Positions 49,611 to 61,128 are shown, counted from the first letter of the stretch. The stretch: DNA of 64,000 nt from Candidatus Propionivibrio dominans (GCA_016709335.1 JADJNC010000009.1:66712-130711), one strand, 5' to 3'. The notes: generated from the sequence alone by a model not told the origin. Made by a program: numbers and translations.

Positions 49611-50407
49611 GCTTCAGCTCCTTGTGCGACGCCGGGGCGTACCAGCCCAGCGCGCCGATCCAGCATTTCCTGCGCCAGCGCCATGTAAGCCTGCGCGCCC
49701 TTTGAGGCTCGATCAAAGGCAATCACCGGTTTGCCGTAGGATGGCGCCTCGGCCAGACGGACGTTACGCGGAATGATGGTGCGATAGACCTTACTGCCGA
49801 AATGATCTACCAACTCGCCGGAGACCTGCTGGGTCAGTGTCGAGCGCGGATCGAACAGGGTGCGCAGCAAGCCTTCGATTTCGAGTCTGGAATTGAGATT
49901 GGCGCGCACTTTCTTGAGTGTGGCGACAAGATCGGTCAGCCCTTCCAGCGCGTAATACTCGCACTGCATCGGGATCATCACCGATTCTGCCGCGACCAGC
50001 CCGTTGACGGTCAACATGTTAAGCGCCGGAGGACAGTCCATCAGGATGAAATCGTACTCATCCCGTGCCAAGGAAAGCGCGTCGCGCAACCGGTATTCAC
50101 GAGCGTCCATCTCGATCAGCTCGACCTCGGCACCAGCCAGTTCACGGTTAGCCGGCAGGATATCAAAACCGAAATCGGTGCGGATGCGCGCTTCGCTGAA
50201 GGTCGAGCGACCAATCAGAATCTGGTAAACAGTAGGCAGCGCAACACGCTTGACAACACCGCAGCCGGTGGTGGCATTACCCTGCGGATCGAGATCGATC
50301 ATCAGCACGCGCTGTCCAAGGATAGCCAGACAGGCAGACAGATTGACTGCGGTCGTGGTCTTGCCGACGCCGCCCTTCTGGTTGGTCACTGCCAGTATTT
50401 TTGCCAA
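49607..50407 (-). CDS. parA: Chromosome-partitioning ATPase ParA
   Basis: 266 residues. Deviant Walker A KGGVGKTTTAVNLSACLA, ALVMIDLDPQGNATTG-type Walker A' (MIDLDPQGNATTG), and FILMDCPPALNML. Start TTG 50407 (LAKILAVTNQKGG), because it directly follows the rsmG stop with GGGGAGAG as ribosome-binding site; the longer in-frame extension is the antisense-like end of rsmG. Confidence 0.94.
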   Translation of the reverse strand: MAKILAVTNQKGGVGKTTTAVNLSACLAILGQRVLMIDLDPQGNATTGCGVVKRVALPTVYQILIGRSTFSEARIRTDFGFDILPANRELAGAEVELIEMDAREYRLRDALSLARDEYDFILMDCPPALNMLTVNGLVAAESVMIPMQCEYYALEGLTDLVATLKKVRANLNSRLEIEGLLRTLFDPRSTLTQQVSGELVDHFGSKVYRTIIPRNVRLAEAPSYGKPVIAFDRASKGAQAYMALAQEMLDRRAGLVRPGVAQGAEA

Positions 50408-50408
50408 C

Positions 50409-51056
50409 TCAACTCTCCCCTCGACGCTGGGCGTCGGTACAACGCAAAACCACCAGATGCCGCTCCCCGTCCAAACCCGGCACCGCCAGCCGATGTACGG
50501 CATCGACCGCTATAGATGCAGGCAATCGCCCGATTTCATCCTCCGGCCAGATACCTTTCATGGCCAGCCAGCGCCCGTCATCAGCAAGAAGGTGTCGTGA
50601 ACAAGCAACAAAATCAGCCAGATCCGAAAAGGCACGCGATGTAATCAAAGCAAAGCCGGACGCTGGATGATACTGTTCGACTCGCCCGCAGTGAACGGAA
50701 ATATTGGGCAGACCCAACTCGATCGCCGCCTGTTGCAGAAAAGCCGCCTTCTTCGAATTGCTGTCGAGCAAGGTTACACGCAAATCCGGACGGGCAATGG
50801 CCAGGGGAATCCCGGGCATTCCGCCACCACTACCCACATCGAGCAAACTACCTGCCGCTACAAAAGGCAGAATCGCCAGCGAATCAAGCACGTGGTAACT
50901 GATCGCCTTCTCCTGCTCGCGCAGCGCGGTCAAGCTGAAGGTTTTGTTCCACTTGTAAAGCAAGGCCACATATTGAAGCAGCTTGTGCTTCGCGGCAACC
51001 GGCAGTTCAATGCCCAGCGCGTCCAGGCCCTGCTCAAGTTGCACCGCCTGACTCAT
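50409..51056 (-). CDS. rsmG: 16S rRNA (guanine(527)-N7)-methyltransferase
   Basis: 215 residues, start [40 protein letters not shown] motif [34 protein letters not shown] and the catalytic-region [13 protein letters not shown] are GidB/RsmG signatures. Methylates G527 of 16S rRNA; loss gives low-level streptomycin resistance. Between mnmG and parA in the classical origin-proximal order. Confidence 0.95.
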   Translation of the reverse strand: MSQAVQLEQGLDALGIELPVAAKHKLLQYVALLYKWNKTFSLTALREQEKAISYHVLDSLAILPFVAAGSLLDVGSGGGMPGIPLAIARPDLRVTLLDSNSKKAAFLQQAAIELGLPNISVHCGRVEQYHPASGFALITSRAFSDLADFVACSRHLLADDGRWLAMKGIWPEDEIGRLPASIAVDAVHRLAVPGLDGERHLVVLRCTDAQRRGES

Positions 51057-51069
51057 GGACTCGACTTCT

Positions 51070-52989
51070 TCAGGCCAGCTTGCGTGCCGCATCCTGAGTG
51101 CCGCGCCTGAGATGGACCAGCAATATCGAAATAGCCGCCGGCGTCATCCCCTGAATACGCGAAGCCTGGCCGATGGTCTCCGGCCTGTGCCGGATCAGCT
51201 TTTGCTGAATCTCGTTCGACAAGCCGCCAATTCGTGTGTAATCCATCTCATCCGGCAAACACGTTTCTTCATTGGACAGGTTCCTGGCCACCTCATCGAC
51301 CTGACGGTCAATGTAACCCTGGTATTTGGCCTGAATCTCGACCTGCTCGACGACCAAAGCGTCGGTAACGCCGCCATCGACGCTCGTTTCTCCCGCCGGG
51401 TCGCTCACTCGCAAGGTCATCAAGGACGAATAACTCACGTCCGGTCGCCGCAACAGATCGTGCAGCGAATATTCGCGCTCAATCGGTTGGCCAAGCACAC
51501 GCGTCGCCTCGTCCACCGACACTCTGGACGGATGCACCCACGTCGATCTGAGTCTTTCCTGCTCGCGGGCAATCGCTTCGCGTTTTTCGCAGAAGGCTGC
51601 CCAGCGTGCATCACCCACCAGTCCAAGGCGGCGACCGTGCTCGGTAAGGCGGATGTCGGCGTTGTCCTCGCGCAGGGATAGGCGATACTCGGCACGACTG
51701 GTAAACATGCGGTAAGGCTCGGACACGCCGCGCGTAATCAGGTCATCGACCAGAACGCCAAGATAGGCTTCGTCGCGACGCGGCGTCCAGGCCGCCTTGC
51801 CCTGCACTTGCAGCGCCGCGTTGGCACCGGCCAGCAGTCCCTGTGCTGCCGCTTCCTCATAGCCGGTCGTGCCATTGATCTGCCCGGCGAAAAATAGGCC
51901 ATGAATGGCTTTGGTTTCAAGCGAGGCGTGCAGGCCGCAGGGATCAAAGTAATCGTATTCGATGGCGTAACCAGGGCGCAGGATGTGGCAATTCTCGAGG
52001 CCGCGCATCGAGCGCACCAGCGCCAGTTGCACGTCGAAGGGCAGACTGGTCGAAATCCCGTTCGGGTAGATTTCATGCGTCGTAAGCCCTTCCGGCTCAA
52101 GGAAGATGTTGTGGCTGTTCTTGCTGGCAAAGCGGTGGATCTTGTCTTCAATTGACGGACAGTAGCGCGGACCAACGCCCTCGATCACGCCGGTGTACAT
52201 CGGCGAACGATCAAGATTGGCGCGGATGATGTCATGCGTCCGCTCATTGGTACTGGTAATCCAGCACGGCAACTGCCGCGGATGCTGGCTGGCGTGGCCG
52301 AGGAGGGAAAACACCGGTAGCGGATCGTCCGAGTGCTGCTCCTGCATCACCGAGAAATCGATGGTCTTGCCGTCGAGGCGCGGTGGCGTTCCCGTTTTCA
52401 GACGCCCGGCAGGCAGTTGCAGCTCGCGCAGACGTGCGGCGAGCGAAACCGAGGGCATATCGCCCATGCGTCCACCGGTAGTGTTCGACAGCCCGACGTG
52501 AATCAGGCCATTGAGAAAGGTTCCGGCGGTCAGTACCACGCAAGGCGCCGCAAAGCGCACCCCGAGTTGCGTTACGGCACCGACCACGCGATCACCCTCG
52601 ACCAGGAGATCGTCGCAGGCCTGAGCGAACAGCGTCAGGTTTGGCTGGTTCTCCAGCCGGCTACGTATCGCCTGCCGATAAAGCACGCGATCGGCCTGTG
52701 CACGCGTCGCGCGGACGGCAGGCCCCTTGCTTGAGTTGAGGATGCGAAACTGGATACCGGCTTCGTCGGTCGCCGCCGCCATGGCCCCATCGAGTGCATC
52801 GACCTCCTTGACCAGATGCCCCTTGCCGATCCCGCCGATCGAGGGGTTGCAACTCATGGCCCCCAGCGTATCGAGGTTGTGCGTGAGCAGCAGCGTCCTG
52901 GCACCCATGCGCGCGCTGGCCAGCGCGGCCTCGGTGCCGGCGTGGCCACCACCGACCACGATCACGTCAAAACGGTCAGGAAACTGCAT
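51070..52989 (-). CDS. mnmG: tRNA uridine-5-carboxymethylaminomethyl modification enzyme MnmG
   Basis: FAD enzyme acting with MnmE on wobble U34. 639 residues. FAD-binding [39 protein letters not shown], the second conserved block [43 protein letters not shown], and the C-terminal MnmE-binding helical domain ([15 protein letters not shown], [13 protein letters not shown]). Head of the mnmG-rsmG-parA-parB group. Confidence 0.96.
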   Translation of the reverse strand: MQFPDRFDVIVVGGGHAGTEAALASARMGARTLLLTHNLDTLGAMSCNPSIGGIGKGHLVKEVDALDGAMAAATDEAGIQFRILNSSKGPAVRATRAQADRVLYRQAIRSRLENQPNLTLFAQACDDLLVEGDRVVGAVTQLGVRFAAPCVVLTAGTFLNGLIHVGLSNTTGGRMGDMPSVSLAARLRELQLPAGRLKTGTPPRLDGKTIDFSVMQEQHSDDPLPVFSLLGHASQHPRQLPCWITSTNERTHDIIRANLDRSPMYTGVIEGVGPRYCPSIEDKIHRFASKNSHNIFLEPEGLTTHEIYPNGISTSLPFDVQLALVRSMRGLENCHILRPGYAIEYDYFDPCGLHASLETKAIHGLFFAGQINGTTGYEEAAAQGLLAGANAALQVQGKAAWTPRRDEAYLGVLVDDLITRGVSEPYRMFTSRAEYRLSLREDNADIRLTEHGRRLGLVGDARWAAFCEKREAIAREQERLRSTWVHPSRVSVDEATRVLGQPIEREYSLHDLLRRPDVSYSSLMTLRVSDPAGETSVDGGVTDALVVEQVEIQAKYQGYIDRQVDEVARNLSNEETCLPDEMDYTRIGGLSNEIQQKLIRHRPETIGQASRIQGMTPAAISILLVHLRRGTQDAARKLA

Positions 52990-53171
52990 GAGGAGTCGGC
53001 CAGGTCCGGGAACGCTGAAGGGATGCGGATTCTACGCCAATTCGCTGAAAAATAACAGGTTTCGACACTTTTCCTGGCCATTCCCCAACACCCGCCGCAA
53101 AGTTGCAAGACACGGATAAACATTGAAATCCGGCTGTGCTCGAATTGTCTCCGGGAGTGCGGAGAACGAGC

Positions 53172-53226
53172 AGGTCGGGTTGGCGAAGCGTCCCCCAGGA
53201 GGATTTGCTTCGCAGCATAACCCGAC
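53172..53226 (+). repeat. Family-3 repeat, half copy
   Basis: AGGTCGGGTTGGCGAAGCGT, CCCCCAGGAGGATTTGC and TTCGCAGCATAACCCGAC match the left half of 27304-27416. The right arm is missing. TCGGGTT/AACCCGA can still form a hairpin. Confidence 0.6.
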
Positions 53227-53398
53227 AAGTTATTGACATCATCCGTCTGGCACGGCGAGCAAACGCAACCAGCGGTGCAAGAACCATTTATTGTCTTCCT
53301 TGCGCGCTTTGCGGAAAACTCGGGCCTGGAAACAGCTTTCATTCTCTTGCCCACCGTCGCGCTTGCTCGCTGACCCGCACTCGCGTAATGTTCATTGC

Positions 53399-55152
53399 AT
53401 GGCCGCTCCCGATTCCGACCACACCGCCGATCTGATGCATAAGATGGGGAAAGAACTCGCTCGCATGCGGGTACTTCTCGTCGATCAGCACGCCAGCGCG
53501 CGCAACTCCATGCGCATCATCCTCAACAACCTCGGGATCAGCGGCGTGCATAACGCCGGATCTTCCGCCGAGGTTCTGCGGCAGGTCAAGGCTTATTCGT
53601 TCGACATCATTTTTCTGACTATCAGCTTGAGGACGGGCGTGATGGTCAGCAACTGCTTGAAGAACTGCGACAGAAGCATTTGATTTCGCTGTCAACGGTA
53701 TTCATGGTGATCACCGCCGAACGCGCCTATCACAACGTGGTGTCGCTAGCCGAGCTGGCACCGGACGATTACCTGATCAAGCCGTTCACGGCCGATCAAC
53801 TGCATGCCCGTCTGGTCAGGGCAATCTACAAGAAGCAGTTCTTTGCAAAGGTATTCGGGCATCTGGATAACGGGGCATTTGCCGATGCGCTGGTGGCCTG
53901 TGAGCTGCTGATTGGCAGGACGCGGCCTTTCTTTACGACACGCTACGCTTCAAGGGCGAAATTCTGAACACACTTGGCCGTTTCCAGGAGGCGCAGACGG
54001 TCTATCAACAGGTCCTCGACAACGCCATGGTTCCCTGGGCGCGCATGGGTCTGGCCAGCGCACTGCGTGGAATGGATGAACTGGCTGCGGCCGAAAGCAT
54101 GGGGGCCTCGGTTATCGACGACTTTCCCGAGTATCTTGCCGCATATGACTCCGTTGCCAGCGTGCGCGAAGAAATGGGGAAACTTGCTGAAGCGCAGGAA
54201 GTTCTGGCAGAAGGCCAGCGAAAAATCGCCGAATAATTCGCTGCGACACGCATGGTCGGCGATGTCGCCGTACGCAATGATGATCTTGATGCCGCTGAAC
54301 GCGCCCTGCGGCAAAGGCTCGAACGTCATCGCGGATCGTCGCTAAGAATCATCGATGACCTTACACCAACCTGACACGCGTCATGCTCGACAAGGGGGGC
54401 CATACGGATGGCGCCAAAAAGATTACCCGGGAACTCCGTCGGGACTGGCGCGGCAACAAGCAGGGCGAGCTTGCTGCGCTGATCATGGACAGCCTCTGCG
54501 CCGAGCAGGAAGGCGAGCCGGCCAAAGCAAAACAGGCACTGGAGAAGGCACTCGAGATGCACAACAGCCTGCAAAGTGATGCCGGCAAAAGGATTTTCCG
54601 CAAAAAATTGCCGTCGATCTGGCTCGGCGCCTGCCTGGCAGCGGGCAATGAAACCATGGCGCAGGAGATTCTGGGCAAAGTCGCTGCCGAAAACCACGAA
54701 GACCGCAGCATGATCGCCCACATCCAGGGAGTCTTCTCCAGAACAGGCCACGAGGAGGGGGTCAGTCCTTGCTCGCCAGGGTCGGCAAGGAAATCGTTGA
54801 ACTCAACAACCGCGGCGTTGCTGCTCGCTCGCAGCGGCGATATCGAGAACTCTCGGTGCAGATGCTGATCGAAGCCGAACGCGTTCCCAACCTGCAATCC
54901 CGGTCAACGCTGCCAAGGCGATCTTCACCCCGCTTGAGCGCAAAGGCTGAACGAAGAAATGGGGCAACGTGGAGGACGTTACCTGCAGATGGCACAAAGC
55001 AAGGAAATGCGTAACGCCAAAGTCATTTCAGCGCGCGAACCTACCATCAGGTCGCGCGGAAATACGGGATCGAAGTCAAAGTCGATCAGCGCAGCAGAGC
55101 GGAGAGGCGAGAAGAGAGCCAGCCCGGATTTCGAAGGAGCAGAGTTGGCTAA
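53399..55152 (+). pseudogene. Response regulator with TPR repeats, multiple frameshifts
   Basis: Reading successive frames reconstructs one protein of about 584 residues. The N-terminal receiver begins RVLLVDQHASARNSMRIILN; its Asp region is damaged near 53608-53616. LAPDDYLIKPFTADQLHARL follows, and from about residue 180 helical TPR-like repeats: LRFKGEILNTLGRFQEAQTV, QGELAALIMDSLCAEQ and IVELNNRGVAAA. It ends ARKYGIEVKVDQ and TAA 55150-55152. At least six shifts are needed (for example one G lost near 53918-53922, another near 54205-54250, others near 54600, 54760, 54830 and 54960). No intact product is possible as written. Confidence 0.7.
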
Positions 55153-55237
55153 CGCGGTTCGGTGCGCAGGCTGGCTCCGCGCACCGGAAATGAGTGGGTG
55201 CGGTTCTACTTGCGTTAGCTAAAACTGCACCGACACT
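55144..55237. repeat. Nested inverted repeats between the pseudogene and the transposase
   Basis: GGCTAACGC faces GCGTTAGCT across about 60 bases; inside are CGGTGCGC/GCGCACCG arms, and GGTGCGGTT faces AACTGCACC. The stop codon of the preceding pseudogene lies in the left arm. May be a target or end region of the neighbouring element. Confidence 0.4.
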
Positions 55238-55382
55238 CCCATATTTCAACCTACATACCGCTACCGTCATATCTCAAGCATTTCTATGCTGGGGATAGCG
55301 ACTGCTTGCATTTCTTTTAACCACAAGGCTTACAGCTTACTACCTCTTGTGGGTTAAAAAGCCCTTGACAAGAGGGAATGAC

Positions 55383-57140
55383 ATGTGCAACTATGTGTAT
55401 ATGGCTATAGGCGCACCTAAAGACATAACGCAATGCCGCAGTTTCTTCGCGGAGCCTTCCCAGCCGCGCCAGCGTATGTACGAGGCCCTGCGCGCCTACT
55501 TCCTCGAAGATCAGCCCTCCCAAACAGTCGCCCGCAACTTCGGCTATAGCCCCGGCGCGTTTCGGGTGCTTTGCCATCAGTTCCGCCGGGATCCGGATCC
55601 GCAGTTCTTCGTTACCCCATCGCACGGTCCCCGCTCCCAACCGAAGAAGTCCTCGGCGCGGGAACTCGCCGTGATGCTGCGCAAACAGAACCATTCGGTC
55701 TACGAGATCGCCCAAGCGCTGAAGGAAAGGCAGATGGCCTTAAGCCCGACGGCGGTGCGGGAGCTGCTGCGCGCTGAAGGCTTCGCCCCCTTGCCGCGAC
55801 GCCTGGACGAGGAACGGCCAACGTGCATCGCGCCCACCGTGGAACCGGTGGCCGATGCGCGGGCCTTCTCACTCATTCCCGGCACCCAGTTCGTGACCCG
55901 CTGCGGCGGACTCTTCCTGTTCTTGCCGGAGCTTGTACGCCTTCAGGTGGACACCTTGGCCAACGCGGCTCGCCTGCCGGGCTCGGTCATGATTCCGTCG
56001 GGACACGCGCTGCGCGCCGCTTTGGCACTGAAGTTGTGGTCTATCGAGCGCAAGAGCCATGTGATGGCACTCGTCGCCGATCCCGGTCTGGCGCTGTTCT
56101 GTGGTCTTAACGCGATCCCGAAGAAGAGCTACCTGTGCGAGTATTCCTCGCGCCTGGATCACGTTCGCACCACCGCCCTGCTGGCGGCCTGGCATCGCAC
56201 GGTGGCGCAGGACAATCTCTTCGCCGGTGAATCGTTCAATCTCGATTTCCATTCGGTTCCTTACTACGGCGAGGATCCGCAGCTCGAACGTCACTATGTT
56301 TCGATGCGCAGCCGTGCCCAGCCCAGCGTCCTGGCCTTCCTCGCCCAGGACGCGGCGGGTCGGGCGTTCTGCTACTCCAACGCCGATCTGCGTAAGGGGG
56401 AAGAAGCGGAGGAAATCTTCCACTTCATCGCTTTCTGGAAGAAGCACCACGGCGAGAATCCCCGGCATCTCGTCTTCGATTCGCGCCTGACCACCTACGG
56501 GCATTTGGCGCGACTGGAGGCCTTGGATATCACTTTCATCACGCTGCGTCGGCGCTCCGCCAAGCTGCTCGCCGAAATCAAGGGACTACCGGCTTCCAGT
56601 TGGCGTCGCGTGAAGCTGGATGTGCCAGCGCGCAAGTACAAGACGCCGCAGGTGTTCGAGCAGCCGGTCACCTTGGCCGGAGCCACATTCCGGCAACTGT
56701 TCGTGCTCGATCTGGGTCACGAGGAGCCGACCATCCTGCTCACCAACGATCGCCACAGCACTCCCGCCAAGCTGCTGACCCGCTATGCTCAGCGGATGCT
56801 CATCGAGAACGCCCTGTCGGACGCCGTGCGCTTCTTCCATATGGATGCACTCTCCTCGGCCGTCGGCCTCAAGGTCGATTTTGATATGGCCCTGCTGGTC
56901 ATTGCCAGCGGTCTGTACCGGCTGCTCGCTCAGCGCATGCGTGGCTACGCCGACGCCCAGGCACGCCACATCTTCCGCGACCTCATCGATACCCCCGCCG
57001 ATGTCACTGTTACCGAGCGCGAGGTCCATGTGCGCTTCCATCGTCGCGCTCACCTGCCGATTATCATCGCCTCAGGTATACTCGATTCACCAGTTCAGGT
57101 GCCCTGGTGGCAGGATTACACCCTGAGCATGAGTTCGTAG
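55383..57140 (+). mobile_element. DDE transposase (IS4/IS1634-like superfamily), full length
   Basis: 585 residues, start ATG 55383 with GAGGG 6 bases upstream; frame intact. N-terminal HTH-like segment (QTVARNFGYSPGAFRVLCHQF), a second helical segment (YEIAQALKERQMALSPTAVR), then a catalytic core with candidate acidic residues in FNLDFHSVPYYGED, HLVFDSRLTTYGHL and the helix YAQRMLIENALSDAVRFFHMD. This pattern is that of a large, often unclassified DDE family. Imperfect candidate ends: CACTCCCATATTTCAACCTA (55231-55250) and, inverted, CACGCCCCAAAATTGACCTA (57166-57185), 13 of 20 matching. No clear target duplication. Confidence 0.75.
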
Positions 57141-57310
57141 CTCCAAGATAAACAGGCCGTCTGTTAGGTCAATTTTGGGGCGTGGAAATCCAGGCTAGGC
57201 TTAAAACACCCCATGGAATCTTGATGAGACATTAGCTCACTCGTCATAACACTGTTGAAATTCAGACTTGAATCTGCCCCACCTCAAGTCATTGAAGAAA
57301 GCGTGTTGCA
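57141..57310. other. Short intergenic tail of the mobile element
   Basis: Holds the candidate right terminal repeat of the transposase element (57166-57185) and no gene that I can support. Confidence 0.35.
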
Positions 57311-58592
57311 CTATCCAGATCGCTGCTGAGTCGTGCTCTGATACAGTGCCGAAACGAATTTTTCCCAGACGTTATCAGACTCGCCGAGACGAAAGCCGTA
57401 ATAGCCCGAAGCCATTATTATTCTCGCGTAGCGCCAGGCTCGGAATTGCGAAATATCGGACTTCCCCAGTTGAACGCTCGTTTCGCACCAGGTATTGAGC
57501 GGCAGCGGGTCGTGCGAACGTGCCGAAACCGCGGCGCGATACTTCAACAACTTCGATAGTAATTTCCTGTTTGCCATCGGCATTTAGAACTGTAATTTGT
57601 GCCGGGCACTTCACTGAGAAACGCTGGTGCCGACGGATCGGAATATCATCCTGATTGTTTGAAAGGGCGGGGAGAACCGACCAATATTCAGGCAGATCGT
57701 AAATCGAATGGAGCAGCACTTTCTGGCGCTCACTCAGATTTTCGAAGGTTTTTGTCCGCACATTGAAAAAGTGATTGATAAGCTCGGGCGTCAGCACTGG
57801 ATCGTTGGTCGTGAAAAAACGGCGGTGCGGAAAATGGATGTTGGGTAATTTGACCTGCAGAAAATAGGCGTAGAGATTGCGGTGCGGCGGCTTGGATGAA
57901 TATTGCTCCCGGAAAACCTCCGGCGCTTCCTTGAGATCAAGAGTGGCGCCAATCGCCGGTGCGCCATTCACAAAATCGTAACTCTCGACCATGGTTGCCG
58001 TCAGTCGCTGGAAAAAAAGCAGCGACTCATACATCTCGATATGGCTGGGATTGACGGCAATGACCAGATGCCGGGTATCGAAAAAAGTCGTGCAGTACTC
58101 GTACATGAACTTCATCAATGGAAACAGGATGCTGCCGCCTGTTTTCCTGAATTTTCGATGGATGGCAAGCGCCGACACTTCGGCGACATTGCCTTCCTTC
58201 ACACGCAAGGGGCTTAGATCGAAGATGGTTTGCAGCGGGACACCCAGCGCGCTTTCACGAATCAGCGAGAGGGTTCCAACCACCTGGCCATCGTACTTGG
58301 CGCACAGCGTGGTCGTGGTCGGCAGGGCGTGATAGATGGTCACACGCATTCCCGACGGATCGGGCTTCATGAAGCCGCTATCGACGTAGGCATCGTGCAG
58401 AACTGCGAAACAGGCTTCGAGCTCCTCTTTCGTTTCGGCAATTTTCAGTTGCAGCCGCTGACTCGGTGCAGGATTGCAATCGGCAAATGAACGAAAAACC
58501 TCAAAGCGTTGCTTGCGCGGCAACCAGGAGATCAGCTTTCTGATGATTTGGTGCACATATTTTCGTGCAAGCGAACGTGCCCTTTTCAGCAT
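57311..58592 (-). CDS. N-acyl amino acid synthase-like (FeeM/GNAT) protein fused to a PilZ domain (one frameshift)
   Basis: About 427 residues over two frames. The N-terminal acyltransferase domain resembles the FeeM/PEP-CTERM-associated group: ELEACFAVLHDAYVDSGFM, GTLSLIRESALGVPL, EVSALAIHRKFRKTGGSILF and IAVNPSHIEMYESLLFF. A C-terminal PilZ domain starts at RRHQRFSVKCPAQI (RxxxR present); its second motif reads EVSRRG instead of D/NxSxxG. Near 57520 the frame shifts: the PilZ remainder (PLPLNTWCETSVQLG ... GFRLGESDNVWEKFVSALYQ) is one frame away and ends at 57311. It would link N-acylation to c-di-GMP; this is inference. Confidence 0.65.
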
Positions 58593-58839
58593 GCTTCACC
58601 CCCTTGGCTCGCTTTGTCATACTACGCTCAAAAAAAAGAGAGGTCAGATTGGCAGTAGATTCTGACAGAGTACCGAGTAGCCCATTCAAGCTGATAATGG
58701 CGAGGAAAGTAGGGTTAAAGAAGATTGACGGACTAATCTATCCCGGGTCGACAGAGTCGATAACCCCATCTGTTGACGAACTACGGCCATGCACAAGGAG
58801 CGAAAATTTTCGCGGTCTTATGCGGCACATGGAAATCCT
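58593..58839. other. Gap between the acyltransferase gene and the nucleotidyltransferase remnant
   Basis: No supported gene. It probably contains the promoter of the acyltransferase gene, but no clear -35/-10 pair is visible. Confidence 0.3.
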
Positions 58840-59933
58840 CCTGTAGCAAAAGAGTTTCACTGGCTGCGGTTTGGCCCGCAGTAGCCTTTCGACCAGGTGA
58901 TAAACCGCAGAGAAACGGCATGCGATCAGTATGGTTGACGAACGAAAAAGCTGATCGGGCGAGTGCGGTTCCAGGAAGATCGCAACTGGCATGTACAGGT
59001 CTGAGCGCGCTGATAACAATAGTCCATCAAACTCGCAATGACTAAAGGGGGCTTACCAATTTGGGAGGCGCTCACCACGTCCAAAGGAATCGGTGTCTCC
59101 AGCATCAAGATGGTAAATCTGATTGCATAGTACAAGGGGCGAGTCAGGCCTAATTCAATCGCGCGAGGCACAAGTGCATCCCAGAACTTGGCATCTACCC
59201 CAAAGGCTGCTTCGAAACGAGGCTGTCAAGATCAAAGAGATCACGCAATCCATTTTCAAGCCCGCCTTCGTGAAACAGATGTGTCGCACTGTGGAGCAGC
59301 ATGTCTACCGGTTCGAGAACATAAAGGTTGTCATAGCCTGGCATTGCGACAACAGCGTCAAGCAAAGCCAACGTATTAACCTTGATCCGGGCCGACTCGG
59401 GCAGGATAGTATGGTTTTGCACATCGATCGTAGTTCCACGCCCACATGACGCATCGGTGGCTTTCATGCATCCAGCGGCGGCGAGCGCTGGTCATAGCGT
59501 CGTGATGAAACCACTTAGCAACCATTAAGCATCAACTCGCTTTCAACTTCAGCAATGAAGCTCTTCGGCACGATGATATCACATCAGAAAAGGTCCGTCC
59601 AAATGCTGTCGGGAGTCCTGCCATGACGTAGGCAGCACCTTTCAAGAGAGTTATTTGCATGCCAACGTTGGCAAGGGATTTCAGGATGCAAGCGACTTCC
59701 CAACGCATGGCGACATCCTGCCGTTCGACCATGCGTAGCGCCGAGGTGAGATGGAAACGCGGAGCACTTGGCACTGCATCAATATCATCATTTTGAATCA
59801 GTAGGTGCGCGAGGCGTGCCAGGAGATTGGCGCGTCGCCCCTGACGGATCAGTACATCCCAATCCATCAAGGTAAGCTGTGACAGCGATTTCGGAGCGAG
59901 AAGTGCGCTGACTATGAGAACTCGCTTGATCAT
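58840..59933 (-). pseudogene. Nucleotidyltransferase family protein (NTP_transf_5) of an HPr-rel-A locus, frameshifted
   Basis: Start ATG 59933 overlaps the kinase stop (ATGA). Successive frames give family blocks: LLARLAHLLIQNDDID, ITLLKGAAYVMAGLP, TFSDVDIIVPKSFIAEVESE (metal-binding DxD), a WMHE block, GRGTTIDVQNHTILPESARI, YVLEPVDMLLHSATHLFHEG followed by LRDLFDLDSLV, and AIELGLTRPLYYAIRFTILM. At least four shifts are needed (near 59560, 59480, 59210 and 58990). The 3' end is approximate. No intact product as written. Confidence 0.65.
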
Positions 59934-60833
59934 TCAATACGCCCTGCAAGTAAATCATCAAAGACTCGCTCGGCGTCGTCAAGAATTGATAGCACTGGCT
60001 TTGGTCGATTGGCCGACCAACCGCCTTAAAGCCTTGAGAACCCTGGATATCGTAGTTGAATGATTGCTCGGCGACAAGCATGAAGGTACGTGCCCGGTTA
60101 TGGCGTTCTAGCGTCGGAGGAGCCCCGGCAGAATACTTCGGTAACACGATCCATGTGGGGCGTGCTGGCTCGTCTACTCGCTGAACACTTTCCGATGGCG
60201 GGCGCATCAATGCAACCGTACCTTTGCTTGTATCGGGTACAGGCTCTGTCATCACCGACTCGGGAGCAAACTGCTTGATCACATTGACCGAGACATTTTT
60301 CAGATTCACTGGACGACACATCCCGTAAAGCAGATTGCACTATCCATGTCAAGAGTGCGAGTTCATCGGAGTAGTCGCCAACCGCGATTGACCAGTGCAG
60401 CACAGAGCTTTTTTTTTCCCGACCCTGGCGGAGCAGGCAGAACAGCTGCCTTCCGTCCCGCTCGATTACGGCGGCGTGGATAATAAGGTACTGGTGACTA
60501 TGTGCCACAACACACCAGTTAAGCCCCCACTCGAGCATTGCAAAAGCCTGATCGGCGGGCAGAGGAATAAAGGAGGGGCGGCCATCAAAATAGAAACGCG
60601 CTTGAGGTTTAAGCCAGCGTCGCAGTCCGGATTCTAGGGAAACCTCGACATGGAAGTCTGCGAATGTATTAACCGAGCTGGTACAAAAGTCGGCATACAT
60701 CAGTGCGATATCCCGAGAAACCGTAGGGATATCGGAGCGCAAACGAACAACAAAGGGGGGTGAGATTCAACAGAAGTTCACCGCATCTCAGACTACTGGT
60801 AAGGTCAGCCTCAGTAATATCTGATATCTTCAA
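59930..60833 (-). pseudogene. HprK-related kinase A (HPr-rel-A system), frameshifted
   Basis: A TTG start at 60833 overlaps the chaperone stop. Blocks in order: ISDITEADLTSSLRCGELLL; RLRSDIPTVSRDIALMYADF; YLIIHAAVIERDG; a damaged P-loop (a PGSGKS-type motif in the family) around the T9 run at 60409-60417; ALVNRGWRLL; VVRPVNLKNVSVNVIKQF; RPTWIVLPKYSAG; and a C-terminus LDDAERVFDDLLAGRIE. Shifts occur near 60755 (G6 run), 60410, 60360-60370 and 59985. HPr-kinase-like fold; no substrate is known for the HPr-rel-A system. Confidence 0.7.
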
Positions 60834-61128
60834 TTCGGAGTGCTGAAAATGAGGCCGACGTCATGCAGCTGTTTCAAAGTGTCTTTGATGACTTGCTGAG
60901 CGTTGTTTTTATCCTCGTCCGAAAGAACATCAGCAAAACCGATCAAAAAAGTTCTTTTGTTGAGCATGGCCCCGTCTCAATTGTTTGAAGCAGCATCCCG
61001 GCCAGTGGCTCAAGCAAATGGGTATCTCCATTTAAGCTATTATAGATGACTAGAAGATCATCATCGGCCCATGAAAGAACCCAAGGATTCCCGACCAACA
61101 CCGGGAACCATTGAGATGATGAATTCAT
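60830..61128 (-). CDS. PqqD-family peptide chaperone of an HPr-rel-A system (two one-base shifts)
   Basis: Begins MNSSSQWFPVLVGNPWVLSW. The PqqD-like core LLVIYNSLNGDTHLLEPLAG is followed by MLLQTIET, and after the shift by FADVLSDEDKNNAQQVIKDT and the usual end LKQLHDVGLIFSTPN. The T6 (60945-60950 on the plus strand as A) and T4 (60935-60938) runs each carry one base too many. About 98 residues when restored. PqqD-type domains bind leader peptides; the leadered protein upstream is the natural partner. Confidence 0.7.

Noticed and set aside
55144..55219. An integron attC site (GGCTAAC ... GTTAGCT after a stop codon)
   Set aside because: The outer boxes resemble attC but each departs from the consensus, the inner arms are strongly off-centre (4 versus about 25 bases), and there is no integrase or cassette array.
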